Under the pieces are notes generated by a model. That model did not search any database. It saw only the letters and a program-made list of their open reading frames with translations, and was not told the origin of the DNA. Source: an uncultured Bacteroidales bacterium (GTDB lineage Bacteria > Bacteroidota > Bacteroidia > Bacteroidales > P3). From it: a stretch of DNA of 48,546 nucleotides. The position numbers and the translations under genes are program-made. Shown here in pieces: positions 31,593-38,581 of the stretch. Location of the stretch: contig ONCC01000015.1 in the NCBI GenBank assembly GCA_900316235.1, positions 1-48,546 on the forward strand. Reading direction: 5' to 3'. Positions within the stretch are counted from its first letter, which is position 1; each line of letters opens with the position of its first letter.

Positions 31593-31646
31593 CTGATTAG
31601 GACCTGATTAGAACCAGCAGCAGATGGAATAAAAGAAGTAATTTTG
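31593..31646 (+). promoter_or_regulatory. -7 box with upstream 11-bp direct repeat
   Basis: CTGATTAGGAC (31593-31603) and CTGATTAGAAC (31604-31614) are adjacent copies differing at one base. They end 24 bases before TAATTTTG (31639-31646). No TTTG is at -33, so the repeat could be an activator site for the gene at 31670. Confidence 0.5.
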
Positions 31647-31669
31647 CAAACACATTAAATAAATCAATT

Positions 31670-32035
31670 ATGGGACTTATCAACAACATCAAAGATGCCT
31701 TCAATAAGGCTGAGTTCACTGTTGCACCGAACAAGAAACTCAAAACCATCTCGGCCGACTTCAAGAAAAGCTTCGACCTCACGCTGGCTTTCTACAAGGG
31801 CGTGCAGCTTGCCGACCCCGAGATGACCCTCGCGGCGCTGAACAGCAAGACCTCCAAGGAGGTGAACACCAAGGCCGACGGCCTGAAGATCAAAGGCTCG
31901 ATGAAGGTGGGCGATGCCGAGAAGCTCTTCGACCAAAACTTCGGCGTCACCGTCCAGATCAAGGACAAGGAAGGCAAAGTCCTTGTACCGAACAATATCA
32001 CCATCGGCCAGGCCGCCAGAGGGGAATACAAGTAA
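31670..32035 (+). CDS. Small protein of unknown function, paralogue A of three
   Basis: A 121-residue protein with no signal peptide or membrane segment. From residue ~20 it aligns with the proteins at 34068 and 34456. Shared features are a K-L-K-x-(I/L)-x-x-x-F-x-x-x-F start, T-L-x-x-Y, an L-A-D-P-E-x-T-L-A-A-L segment also seen in paralogue C (FADDNATLASI), G-x-x-x-V-G followed by a charged helix, and (F/Y)G-x-x-V-Q ending with a T-I/L. It has ~15 extra N-terminal residues (MGLINNIKDAFNKAEF) that form an amphipathic helix and could bind a membrane or partner. The function is not known. It is the first gene of the locus that leads to the ion channel. Confidence 0.75.
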   Translation: MGLINNIKDAFNKAEFTVAPNKKLKTISADFKKSFDLTLAFYKGVQLADPEMTLAALNSKTSKEVNTKADGLKIKGSMKVGDAEKLFDQNFGVTVQIKDKEGKVLVPNNITIGQAARGEYK

Positions 32036-32067
32036 AGTTTAACGTTTAATGTTTAAAGTTTAGCGTT
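32036..32067. repeat. GTTTAA-type low-complexity repeat
   Basis: The 32-base gap holds four GTTTA-starting units in a row (AGTTTAACGTTTAATGTTTAAAGTTTAGCG pattern, positions 32036-32065), just before the next ATG. Such AT-rich units also occur around the TPM gene and may be a genome-wide intergenic repeat. Confidence 0.6.
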
Positions 32068-33048
32068 ATGGCTACTACAACCAAGAAGGCAACTCCTGCC
32101 CCCAAGACCACCGCAGCAAAGCCTGCCGCCAAGAAGACCACAACGGCCAAGACCACAGAAAAGAAAACCACCGCAACCAAACCGGTAGCGAATAAAACTA
32201 CCGCTGCAAAGCCTGCCGCGAAGAAAACCACGACAACGGCCAAACCGGCGGTAAAAGTATCGGAAACCACATTAACCGACAGTAAGAAGTTCTCACTCAA
32301 GGGTCTCTTCTCAAAAGGCGACACATTCAAAGACCCGTTTGAAAAAAACATGGTTAAGGTGTGTGCCGGCATGCAAAAAGGTGGTTTTGTATATCAGTCA
32401 TATTGTCTTGAACATCCTGACAACGATAAACGAAGAAAAAAAGAATGGATAGAACATTCTTATTTTCGAGACTTGACGGTAGAAAAAGAATTTATGATAT
32501 GCAAATACCATGTCACACAAAAACAGTGGAAGTCTGTGATGGGGGAAGGCTTTAATCCATCTCCTAAAGAGCATTTAGGTGATGACAACCCCGTTACTGA
32601 CTTCAGCGAAAAAGAATTAAAGGATTTTATTGCAAAACTCAATAAACTAACGGGGAAAAAATATCGACTTCCAACAGAAGATGAATGGATATGGGCAGCA
32701 AAAGGAGCAAATAAAGACAAAGATAGAGGCGGATGGGCTGGCTGCGACGAAGCAAAAGACTTGCCGAAATATGCTTGGTTCGACAAAAATAGTGATCAAA
32801 AATTACATCCTGTAGGTAAGAAAAAAAGCAATGAACTCGGCTTATACGATATGTGCGGAAATTGTCATGACGTATGTATTTGCACGGCAGAAAGAACATC
32901 GAGTAAAGGAACAGTTTTGAAAAAAGGAGAACTAACCGGTCGTGGAGGAGCTTATTGGGGTGCTTATTACAATTGCCAAATTAATTCTGGTTATTACTTA
33001 TTTAAACACTTTAGTTATAGCGGAATACGGTTGATTCTTGATGTTTGA
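32068..33048 (+). CDS. FGE-sulfatase-fold protein with histone-H1-like N-terminal tail
   Basis: A 326-residue protein. Residues 1-63 are almost only Ala, Lys, Thr and Pro in repeats such as AAKPAAKKTT, like histone H1 tails, and should be disordered and bind nucleic acid or acidic partners. Residues ~95-326 form an FGE-sulfatase (SUMF1/C-type-lectin-like) domain with FMICKYHVTQKQWKSVMG, YRLPTEDEWIWAAKG, YDMCGNCHDVC, GRGGAYW and a final GIRLILD. The usual Arg-rich and Cys pair residues of formylglycine-generating enzymes are missing after RGGAYW, so it is probably a binding domain and not an oxidase. The second half is clearly more AT-rich than the first, which suggests a domain joined from another source. 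Confidence 0.8.
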   Translation: MATTTKKATPAPKTTAAKPAAKKTTTAKTTEKKTTATKPVANKTTAAKPAAKKTTTTAKPAVKVSETTLTDSKKFSLKGLFSKGDTFKDPFEKNMVKVCAGMQKGGFVYQSYCLEHPDNDKRRKKEWIEHSYFRDLTVEKEFMICKYHVTQKQWKSVMGEGFNPSPKEHLGDDNPVTDFSEKELKDFIAKLNKLTGKKYRLPTEDEWIWAAKGANKDKDRGGWAGCDEAKDLPKYAWFDKNSDQKLHPVGKKKSNELGLYDMCGNCHDVCICTAERTSSKGTVLKKGELTGRGGAYWGAYYNCQINSGYYLFKHFSYSGIRLILDV

Positions 33049-33054
33049 AAAATA

Positions 33055-34044
33055 ATGAAAGAAATAGTTTTAGAAATTATGTGCTCCATTGCGGAGCATC
33101 TGAAAGTGTCAGTGGCGGTTGACAAACGCACCTACAATGACCAACGTGCACTTATCAACAGCATTTTCAGTGCCACATCAGATAGGGAGTACAACGTTGG
33201 CAGCATTATGCTCCGTCTGACGGTGATTGACTCGCTCTATGCCACTAATGCTGCTTATAGCTACTTCTCCATTGAGGAAATGGCACAACGCATCTACGAC
33301 ATGGGCAGCGAACAGGAGGCGACACGACAGTTCGCCAGTTATGCTCAAGGAAACAATGAGACTGCGGTCGATGCCCTTTTCGACGAACCTTTCGGTATTC
33401 GCAAAAATCTCGCCGAAGGTAGCAAGCAGGTCTCCCTGCTGTCGAAATATGCTTATTACTGCGTATTGCAGGAGTCTCAGAAATATCCTATGGGATTCCC
33501 TATCTACGACAGTCTTGCAAAGGAAATATATCCTAAGCTGTGGGCAAAATTGGACCTTGGAGTCAAATCCACCGAGGAAAAGGAGATGAAAGCATATGTC
33601 GCTGATCTTCGCAAAATTTGCAGCGCCCTCTTCGAGCGGGAGACCGATAGTTTCGGAATGCAACAGTTCGACCTGCTGGATGCCTACCTATGGCGCATGG
33701 GAAAGTTCTCTCACGGAAACCTTTCGCTGATGCTAGAGCGCACGGATTATGTTCGCTTCATTACCAACTTAGGATTGCAGGCCGAAGAACGAGGAAAGGA
33801 CGAGAATGGTCATACGGTATATGAGCCACTCCCTGAATACGCCAAACGAATGCGTTGTATCTACTGTGACAAACCGCTTACAGGCAAGAAGAAGGTTAAG
33901 ATAGCCGAAGACCCCAACACAGTGAATGTGGACGACTTGGTACTTTGTGAATTCGTGAGTGGTGAGAAACCCCCTTTCAACGACATACGCAATCAGAAAA
34001 CTCTAGAAGAAATGTATGTGCATTGGAAACAATATTATAAATAA
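33055..34044 (+). CDS. Protein of unknown function, 329 aa
   Basis: A 329-residue, mostly helical soluble protein starting six bases after the FGE-fold gene. Distinct segments are IDSLYATNAAYSYFSIEEMA (about 57-76), FDEPFGIRKNLAEGSKQVSLLSKYAYY (about 109-135) and MGFPIYDSLA (about 145-154). A C-terminal piece with CIYC and a later LVLC could be a small zinc site. I do not recognise the family and see no catalytic signature. Its position inside the locus, at tight spacing, suggests that it works with the FGE-fold protein and the small paralogues. Confidence 0.75.
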   Translation: MKEIVLEIMCSIAEHLKVSVAVDKRTYNDQRALINSIFSATSDREYNVGSIMLRLTVIDSLYATNAAYSYFSIEEMAQRIYDMGSEQEATRQFASYAQGNNETAVDALFDEPFGIRKNLAEGSKQVSLLSKYAYYCVLQESQKYPMGFPIYDSLAKEIYPKLWAKLDLGVKSTEEKEMKAYVADLRKICSALFERETDSFGMQQFDLLDAYLWRMGKFSHGNLSLMLERTDYVRFITNLGLQAEERGKDENGHTVYEPLPEYAKRMRCIYCDKPLTGKKKVKIAEDPNTVNVDDLVLCEFVSGEKPPFNDIRNQKTLEEMYVHWKQYYK

Positions 34045-34067
34045 TAAACCCACATAATAACTTAACT

Positions 34068-34415
34068 ATGGAAATCAAAGTTGATGGACGCCTTTTGGTG
34101 TCGACGCTCTGCGAGCGATTCAAAGAAGAATTCGGCGGCACGCTGCGCGTGTACCAGGGCAACAAACGCCTCACCGGCGCCGAAAAAGTTAGCGAGATTG
34201 CTACTAAGACTGGCAGCTACGAGTGCCGCGGAAGCAAGACCGTCGGCGGCTTCGAGAAGGACATGATGGAGAACTTTGGCCTGAAGGTCCAGGTGGCTTC
34301 GGTCGACGACTGGGTGCTCGCCCTCGATGAGATGACCCTCTCTAAACTGCCTGAAATTCCCAAGAACGCCAAGAAGGCCGACATGGATGCCCTCAAGGCC
34401 AAGTATGCCAAGTAA
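34068..34415 (+). CDS. Small protein of unknown function, paralogue B of three
   Basis: A 115-residue protein starting MEIKVDGRLLVSTLCERFKE. It aligns over ~95 residues with paralogue C at 34456: (K/F)xxDGRxxVxxLxExFxxxFGxTLRVY, then G-x-x-x-x-G-x-x-x-VG-x-FE, then FGLKVQVA and MTLSKL. After the shared part it carries its own charged tail PKNAKKADMDALKAKYAK. It is cytoplasmic by sequence. The fold looks like a small alpha/beta domain. The two copies are only 40 bases apart. Confidence 0.75.
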   Translation: MEIKVDGRLLVSTLCERFKEEFGGTLRVYQGNKRLTGAEKVSEIATKTGSYECRGSKTVGGFEKDMMENFGLKVQVASVDDWVLALDEMTLSKLPEIPKNAKKADMDALKAKYAK

Positions 34416-34455
34416 AAATTATCACTTTTTATTAACCCATTAAATCCAAATTATT

Positions 34456-34767
34456 ATGGCAGAATTCAAATTAGATGGCCGCATGAAGGTCAAAAGTCTG
34501 AAAGAGAACTTCAACAAGTGCTTTGGCGCCACGCTGCGCGTGTACACCACTCCGGCTTGCAAACAGTTTGCCGATGACAACGCCACCTTGGCCAGCATCC
34601 GTGCTGAGGGTGCCAAAGGCGGTGAGCTCACCGTGGGCGGCAATCTCCGCGTGGGCAACTTCGAAGACAAAATCAAAGAGATGTACGGCATCGGCGTGCA
34701 GGTGGCCGACAAGGCCAACAGCAAACTGGCCGACAACAGCGTCACCCTCGTCGCCGCTGGCAAGTAA
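34456..34767 (+). CDS. Small protein of unknown function, paralogue C of three
   Basis: A 103-residue protein starting MAEFKLDGRMKVKSLKENFN. It shares FGATLRVY, VGNFE and YGIGVQVA with paralogue B and the FADDNATLASI segment with paralogue A, so it links the two others. It ends SVTLVAAGK without a tail and may be close to the basic form of the domain. The function is unknown. An inverted repeat follows the gene at 34783-34814. Confidence 0.75.
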   Translation: MAEFKLDGRMKVKSLKENFNKCFGATLRVYTTPACKQFADDNATLASIRAEGAKGGELTVGGNLRVGNFEDKIKEMYGIGVQVADKANSKLADNSVTLVAAGK

Positions 34768-34782
34768 TTCTTTGCCAACCCC

Positions 34783-34814
34783 AATCCGACGGGTGGGAGA
34801 CTACCCGCCGGATT
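34783..34814 (+). other. Hairpin between paralogue C and coiled-coil gene
   Basis: AATCCG (34783-34788) and CGGGT (34790-34794) pair with ACCCG (34803-34807) and CGGATT (34809-34814), giving 11 pairs with one A-C mismatch. There is no T run after it. It is more likely an RNA processing or stability element than a terminator. Confidence 0.55.
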
Positions 34815-34835
34815 CAAATTCTAAACAATAAACCC

Positions 34836-35096
34836 ATGAGCGTAGAATATTATCGTAAACGCCTTATCGACCTAAGGTCGGATGTCGCCAAGGAGCGCGA
34901 GGCGAAGAAAAAAGACAATGAACGTTATGCAGGCTATGTGAAGAACGCCAGTTCACCCAGCAGCAAGGCCAGCTACCGCAAACAGAAAATCGACCATGCA
35001 GCTAGCCACGACCGCCGCATCGAGAGCCTGAAGCGCGAAATCGAGAGCGCCAAGGCGAGTCTTGCCCGTGAAAGAGAACGTGCCAAGAAGAAATAA
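34836..35096 (+). CDS. Short charged coiled-coil protein, 86 aa
   Basis: An 86-residue protein with long runs of Lys, Arg and Glu. It has two helical parts, YYRKRLIDLRSDVAKEREAK and DRRIESLKREIESAKASLAR, joined by a Ser-rich turn (NASSPSSKASYRK). This is a helical hairpin or coiled coil without a membrane segment. The stop overlaps the ATG of the ion channel gene by one base (TAATG), so it is translated together with the channel. It is inferred to be a cytoplasmic partner or adaptor of the channel. Confidence 0.75.
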   Translation: MSVEYYRKRLIDLRSDVAKEREAKKKDNERYAGYVKNASSPSSKASYRKQKIDHAASHDRRIESLKREIESAKASLARERERAKKK

Positions 35097-36820
35097 TGCA
35101 GAAGTTTAAGCAAGAGTTGGCTCGTGTCTTCGACGATAACCTACGCACTAAACAGTGGCAGAATATCGCCGACTGGATTATCATCGGTCTTATCCTCTTG
35201 AGTACAGTGGAGGTATTCCTTTCCACCTTCGAACCTGTCGTTGAACGATACGGTGCCTGGCTTAATATTATAGACTTGTTAACCACGGTGTTCTTTACCA
35301 TCGAGGTGACGCTGCGCATCTGGTGCGCTGATCTGATAGATCCAAAATACAAAGGCTTATGGGGAAGGGTGCGTTATTGCTTCTCGTTCTATGGCTTGAT
35401 AGACGTTCTCTCTACTTATACCTTCTACATCGCTTTCTTGCTACCAATTCCCTATGCACTTCTTAAGGCATTGAGAATCGCGCGCTTGATGCGCGTGTTC
35501 CGATACCTTAAGGCATTCCGTATCCTCTCGAAGGCTATAAGCAACAAGAGCCGTGAGTTGCTCGTCTCGCTCGAGTTCCTCGCCATTGTAACACTCATAC
35601 TCTCGTTTATTCTCTACTTTGTGGAGCACGAGGCACAACCCGAGGTATATGAGAACGGCTGGACGTCGGTCGTATGGGCGTTCGCCCAGTATATCGGCGA
35701 CCCTGGCGGATTTGCCGACATGCCGCCCGTGACCCTTGCAGGACAGATTATCGCCTGTCTGGTGGGCATTCTCGGCATAGCTATCTTTGCCGTACCAGCC
35801 GGATTGGTGGGTAGTTCGTTCAGCGACGTGATGGAAGAGGAGAAGGATGAACAGGAACTGAGAGACAACGCCGCAGCCATCAACGAGATGATGTTGCTGC
35901 GCAGCCTGCAACGCGAGGGTGTCTACTGGCCTGCTAAAAACATCAGTTTCGGTGACCTTACCCTACTGCTTCACCTAAGCGACGAGGAGATTGTGAAGTC
36001 GGTGGGAGCTTCAAGCAATTTGCGCATCAAGAACCTCGCTGCCGCCATTATGGAACGTGACAGGAAAGCCGATAGGGTTGTTGTCAACCAATTCCACATC
36101 AACACCGACTACGGCAGCCACGTGGAGCGCGGATCCAGCGTCACCATCGTCAACCCTATCGGGGTGGGTGACAACGGGCTGAGCTATTTCGACTGGCATC
36201 TGGCACAGTTGGGAGGTTTCAACTATGTGGCCAACGAGCGCTATTCTATGCAGCATGCCAACCGCGAACGGCGTTGTTCTTTCTACAGCGTCACCGATCA
36301 GAATCAAGGCCATCCCGCGCTGAATCAATTCCTGTCCGATACACTGGAAGGACGCGGCAAGGATGATTGGATTATTGTCGTGGTGGGTGAGCAACGAATC
36401 AAGGAGCGTACACATCTGCATTTCGAATTTGGAGGCGAGACGGGTGAACAGAGTTTCGACTTCGAGGGCGGCATAGCTCCCGACCGTGCCACACTGAGAC
36501 GACTCTTCGACGATATGCAACGCACCCTCGACGAGAAAGTCGGCCTTACGGTCGACGCTCACCAGGTGCAGCCCAAGCTGATGGACACCAATATTGCCCG
36601 CTGGCTGCAAGCACACACCGAAGCCAATGTGCTGCTGCTCTCGTTGTCGTACAAACTGATGGTATTCGACAATGAGGTGTATGCCGCCATCGTGAACATC
36701 GCCGAGGTACTCAATCGCAACCTCGAACACAATTGCCCAGTCGGCTTGCACAAGGAAGAGTATCTTGTCCGTCCCATCAACTCCCCCTATTGGAGAGGCC
36801 TCTACGGCGTAGAGCTATGA
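35096..36820 (+). CDS. Voltage-sensor-type ion channel with large unknown C-terminal domain
   Basis: A 574-residue protein. Membrane segments S1-S4 lie within 24-147. S4 has Arg at 127, 130, 133 and 136 every third position, the mark of a voltage sensor. S5 is at about 155-177, and the pore loop and S6 lie at about 190-243, with the hinge FAVPAGLVGS. The selectivity filter is not TVGYGD: the region reads FAQYIGDPGGFADMPPVT (196-213), longer and altered, so ion preference cannot be assigned. After S6 comes a coiled coil (EEEKDEQELRDNAAAINEMM) and then ~290 residues of unknown type, including a beta-rich part (HLHFEFGGETGEQSFDFEGG). The gene is coupled to the coiled-coil gene upstream. Confidence 0.85.
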   Translation: MQKFKQELARVFDDNLRTKQWQNIADWIIIGLILLSTVEVFLSTFEPVVERYGAWLNIIDLLTTVFFTIEVTLRIWCADLIDPKYKGLWGRVRYCFSFYGLIDVLSTYTFYIAFLLPIPYALLKALRIARLMRVFRYLKAFRILSKAISNKSRELLVSLEFLAIVTLILSFILYFVEHEAQPEVYENGWTSVVWAFAQYIGDPGGFADMPPVTLAGQIIACLVGILGIAIFAVPAGLVGSSFSDVMEEEKDEQELRDNAAAINEMMLLRSLQREGVYWPAKNISFGDLTLLLHLSDEEIVKSVGASSNLRIKNLAAAIMERDRKADRVVVNQFHINTDYGSHVERGSSVTIVNPIGVGDNGLSYFDWHLAQLGGFNYVANERYSMQHANRERRCSFYSVTDQNQGHPALNQFLSDTLEGRGKDDWIIVVVGEQRIKERTHLHFEFGGETGEQSFDFEGGIAPDRATLRRLFDDMQRTLDEKVGLTVDAHQVQPKLMDTNIARWLQAHTEANVLLLSLSYKLMVFDNEVYAAIVNIAEVLNRNLEHNCPVGLHKEEYLVRPINSPYWRGLYGVEL

Positions 36821-36865
36821 ATAATTTAGAACTATTGAACCTTTGAATTTTTAAATTCCTCAATT

Positions 36866-37159
36866 ATGGCAGCATTTCTTTGGATATTTCAGTTTATCAG
36901 CCCGATAGCGTTTGTTCTCGGGGGATTGTACCTGTTGGAGGACCCGTCGCCGCTGGCGATAACGCTGGGGTGCGTTGCTGCGGTAGTGGGCCTCATCATC
37001 GGCATCGCTGGCTGGGCGGAGACAGTGCCACCACGCTGGTTCTGGGTAAAGAGCAGCACCGAACTGGCCGGCAGCCGCATCATGACGGCCATCGGCTACG
37101 CCATCCAGTTCTTCTTCCTCCCTCCCTTCATCATCGGTCTGATAGAATACTTCGGGTGA
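36866..37159 (+). CDS. Small multi-pass membrane protein, 97 aa
   Basis: A 97-residue protein with three predicted membrane helices (about 4-23, 30-50 and 71-94) and a short loop with ETVPPRWFWVKSS. I do not recognise the family. It follows the ion channel by 45 bases on the same strand, so it may be a small accessory subunit of the channel. No charged catalytic residues lie in the membrane parts. Confidence 0.7.
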   Translation: MAAFLWIFQFISPIAFVLGGLYLLEDPSPLAITLGCVAAVVGLIIGIAGWAETVPPRWFWVKSSTELAGSRIMTAIGYAIQFFFLPPFIIGLIEYFG

Positions 37160-37229
37160 ATCGGCTCAAATGTTGGCGGATTTAGCATTTTTTTTATTAT
37201 CATTGAGCCGATAATTGGAAAAATATTGC

Positions 37230-37237
37230 TATCTTTG
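37230..37237 (+). promoter_or_regulatory. -7 element of a short leader transcript
   Basis: TATCTTTG, a perfect TAnnTTTG match. A TTG lies at 37203-37205, slightly too far upstream for a standard -33 element. Transcription would begin near 37243 and meet the hairpin at 37358. Confidence 0.6.
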
Positions 37238-37262
37238 CACCGATTTTCGTTATTACGTTGCG

Positions 37263-37331
37263 ATGGATATCTATAGGGAAATGATTCGTGAGCAGTTGCC
37301 CACCGTCACGCTTTTCACTGACGAGGGATAG
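37263..37331 (+). CDS. Short leader ORF, 22 codons
   Basis: ATG at 37263 to TAG at 37331, peptide MDIYREMIREQLPTVTLFTD followed by EG. It begins about 20 bases after the predicted start of transcription and ends 26 bases before a terminator hairpin. The arrangement resembles a leader peptide with an attenuator, but there is no run of one amino acid that would sense a charged tRNA. It could also be chance. Confidence 0.35.
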   Translation: MDIYREMIREQLPTVTLFTDEG

Positions 37332-37357
37332 CAGAGAAAAGCATACCCCTCCCGAAA

Positions 37358-37394
37358 GAGCATATCTTCCGCACAAGAAGATACGCTCTTTTTC
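37358..37394 (+). terminator. Terminator or attenuator upstream of the ATPase gene
   Basis: GAGCATATCTTC (37358-37369) pairs with GAAGATACGCTC (37377-37388) with one A-C mismatch, followed by TTTTTCTC. It separates the short leader transcript from the promoter of the ATPase gene. Confidence 0.75.
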
Positions 37395-37449
37395 TCACCC
37401 TATAAATACCATTGAAATGAAAAATAAATGCCAATTCAAAAACTTTTCG

Positions 37450-37487
37450 TATCTTTGCGAAAAATTTCGTTGCGAAAAATTTCGCAA
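37450..37487 (+). promoter_or_regulatory. Promoter with palindromic operator-like site for the ATPase gene
   Basis: TATCTTTG (37450-37457) is a perfect -7 box. A near-palindromic copy of TTGCGAAAAATTTCG starts at 37455, inside the box. A second copy, extended to the perfect palindrome TTGCGAAAAATTTCGCAA, lies at 37470-37487, 15 bases further on. A repressor bound there would block transcription; the likely binder is unknown. Confidence 0.6.
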
Positions 37488-37505
37488 CACTAAAACGCTA
37501 AGTAT

Positions 37506-38561
37506 ATGAGCCCTTTCAAGTTTGGCACAATCGTAGATGGCGATTTCTTTACCGACAGAGTGGCAGAAACAGCCCTTTTGAGTCAGAAATTAGACAGCGA
37601 AAACCATATCGTACTTATCAGTCCACGACGTTTCGGAAAAAGTAGTTTGGTCTACAAGGTGCTTTCCGGCATCGACCGTCCTCAAATCCAAATAGATTTA
37701 CAATACTCGTTGAGCGTTGAGGATTTCGCTGCACAGTTGGTGAAGTCTGTTTTCAAGATATTCCCATTGGAAAAAGTACGTCATGCAATGACCCATTTCC
37801 GAATAGCTCCCATTCTCTCCACAAATGCTGTTACAGGCGCAATGGAGGTCAGCTTCCAGCCGCTGGCCAATAGCGGGGTTCTTCTGGAGGATGCAATGGC
37901 ATTGGTGGGGAAAGTAACACAGCCCAGCCGACGCATGATAGTGGTGCTTGACGAATTCCAAGAGGTGGTCAAAATCAAGAAAGGATTAGACCGACAACTG
38001 AGGTCGTTAATGCAAAAACAAGAGAATCTAAACTATATTCTGATGGGCAGTCAAGAGTCGATGATGGAAGCTATCTTCGAGAAAAAGACCTCCCCATTTT
38101 ATCATTTTGGTCAGATGATACGGCTACCCAAGATACCCTATGATGATTTCCACGCTTATATCGTTGACCGTATGCCGAAAGCGAGTTCCGGTGTAGCCAG
38201 TGAAATTCTACACTTTACCTCATGCCACCCCTACTACACACAACAACTCGCCTCACAGGTATGGGATATGTTCACGTATCAAGGTTGCAAGGAAGACGTG
38301 GTTTCGAGGGCTGTCGAAGCGTTAATAACGATGCACGATTTAGATTATGAACGACTATGGCAAAACCTAAACCGCACCGACCGCTTCACCCTACGACAAT
38401 TGGCAGAGATGAAGCAACCCATGCAGAATCGGAGCCAGGCTGCCAGCACTTCTTATAGTTCACTGCAGCGTCTTATAAAGGCAGGTTTTATCATCCGAAC
38501 ACCGCACTATGAGATAGAAGACCCATTCTTTCACCGTTGGATACTGAAAAATATAGTATAG
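37506..38561 (+). CDS. AAA-type ATPase with C-terminal winged helix (archaeal-ATPase-like)
   Basis: A 351-residue protein. It has Walker A SPRRFGKSS (39-47), a variant with Pro-Arg-Arg typical of this Bacteroidetes and archaeal ATPase group. Walker B is MIVVLDEFQEV (about 139-149), followed by a sensor segment LNYILMGSQ. Residues ~290-350 look like a winged-helix domain (FTLRQLAEM, SYSSLQRLIKAGFII, ending IEDPFFHRWIL). The group belongs to the STAND/MNS-type P-loop ATPases, many of unknown function and some linked to defence or mobile elements. It has its own promoter with a palindrome and lies 21 bases upstream of the helicase gene. Confidence 0.88.
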   Translation: MSPFKFGTIVDGDFFTDRVAETALLSQKLDSENHIVLISPRRFGKSSLVYKVLSGIDRPQIQIDLQYSLSVEDFAAQLVKSVFKIFPLEKVRHAMTHFRIAPILSTNAVTGAMEVSFQPLANSGVLLEDAMALVGKVTQPSRRMIVVLDEFQEVVKIKKGLDRQLRSLMQKQENLNYILMGSQESMMEAIFEKKTSPFYHFGQMIRLPKIPYDDFHAYIVDRMPKASSGVASEILHFTSCHPYYTQQLASQVWDMFTYQGCKEDVVSRAVEALITMHDLDYERLWQNLNRTDRFTLRQLAEMKQPMQNRSQAASTSYSSLQRLIKAGFIIRTPHYEIEDPFFHRWILKNIV

Positions 38562-38581
38562 TTGCATGTTAAACTAAAGGA

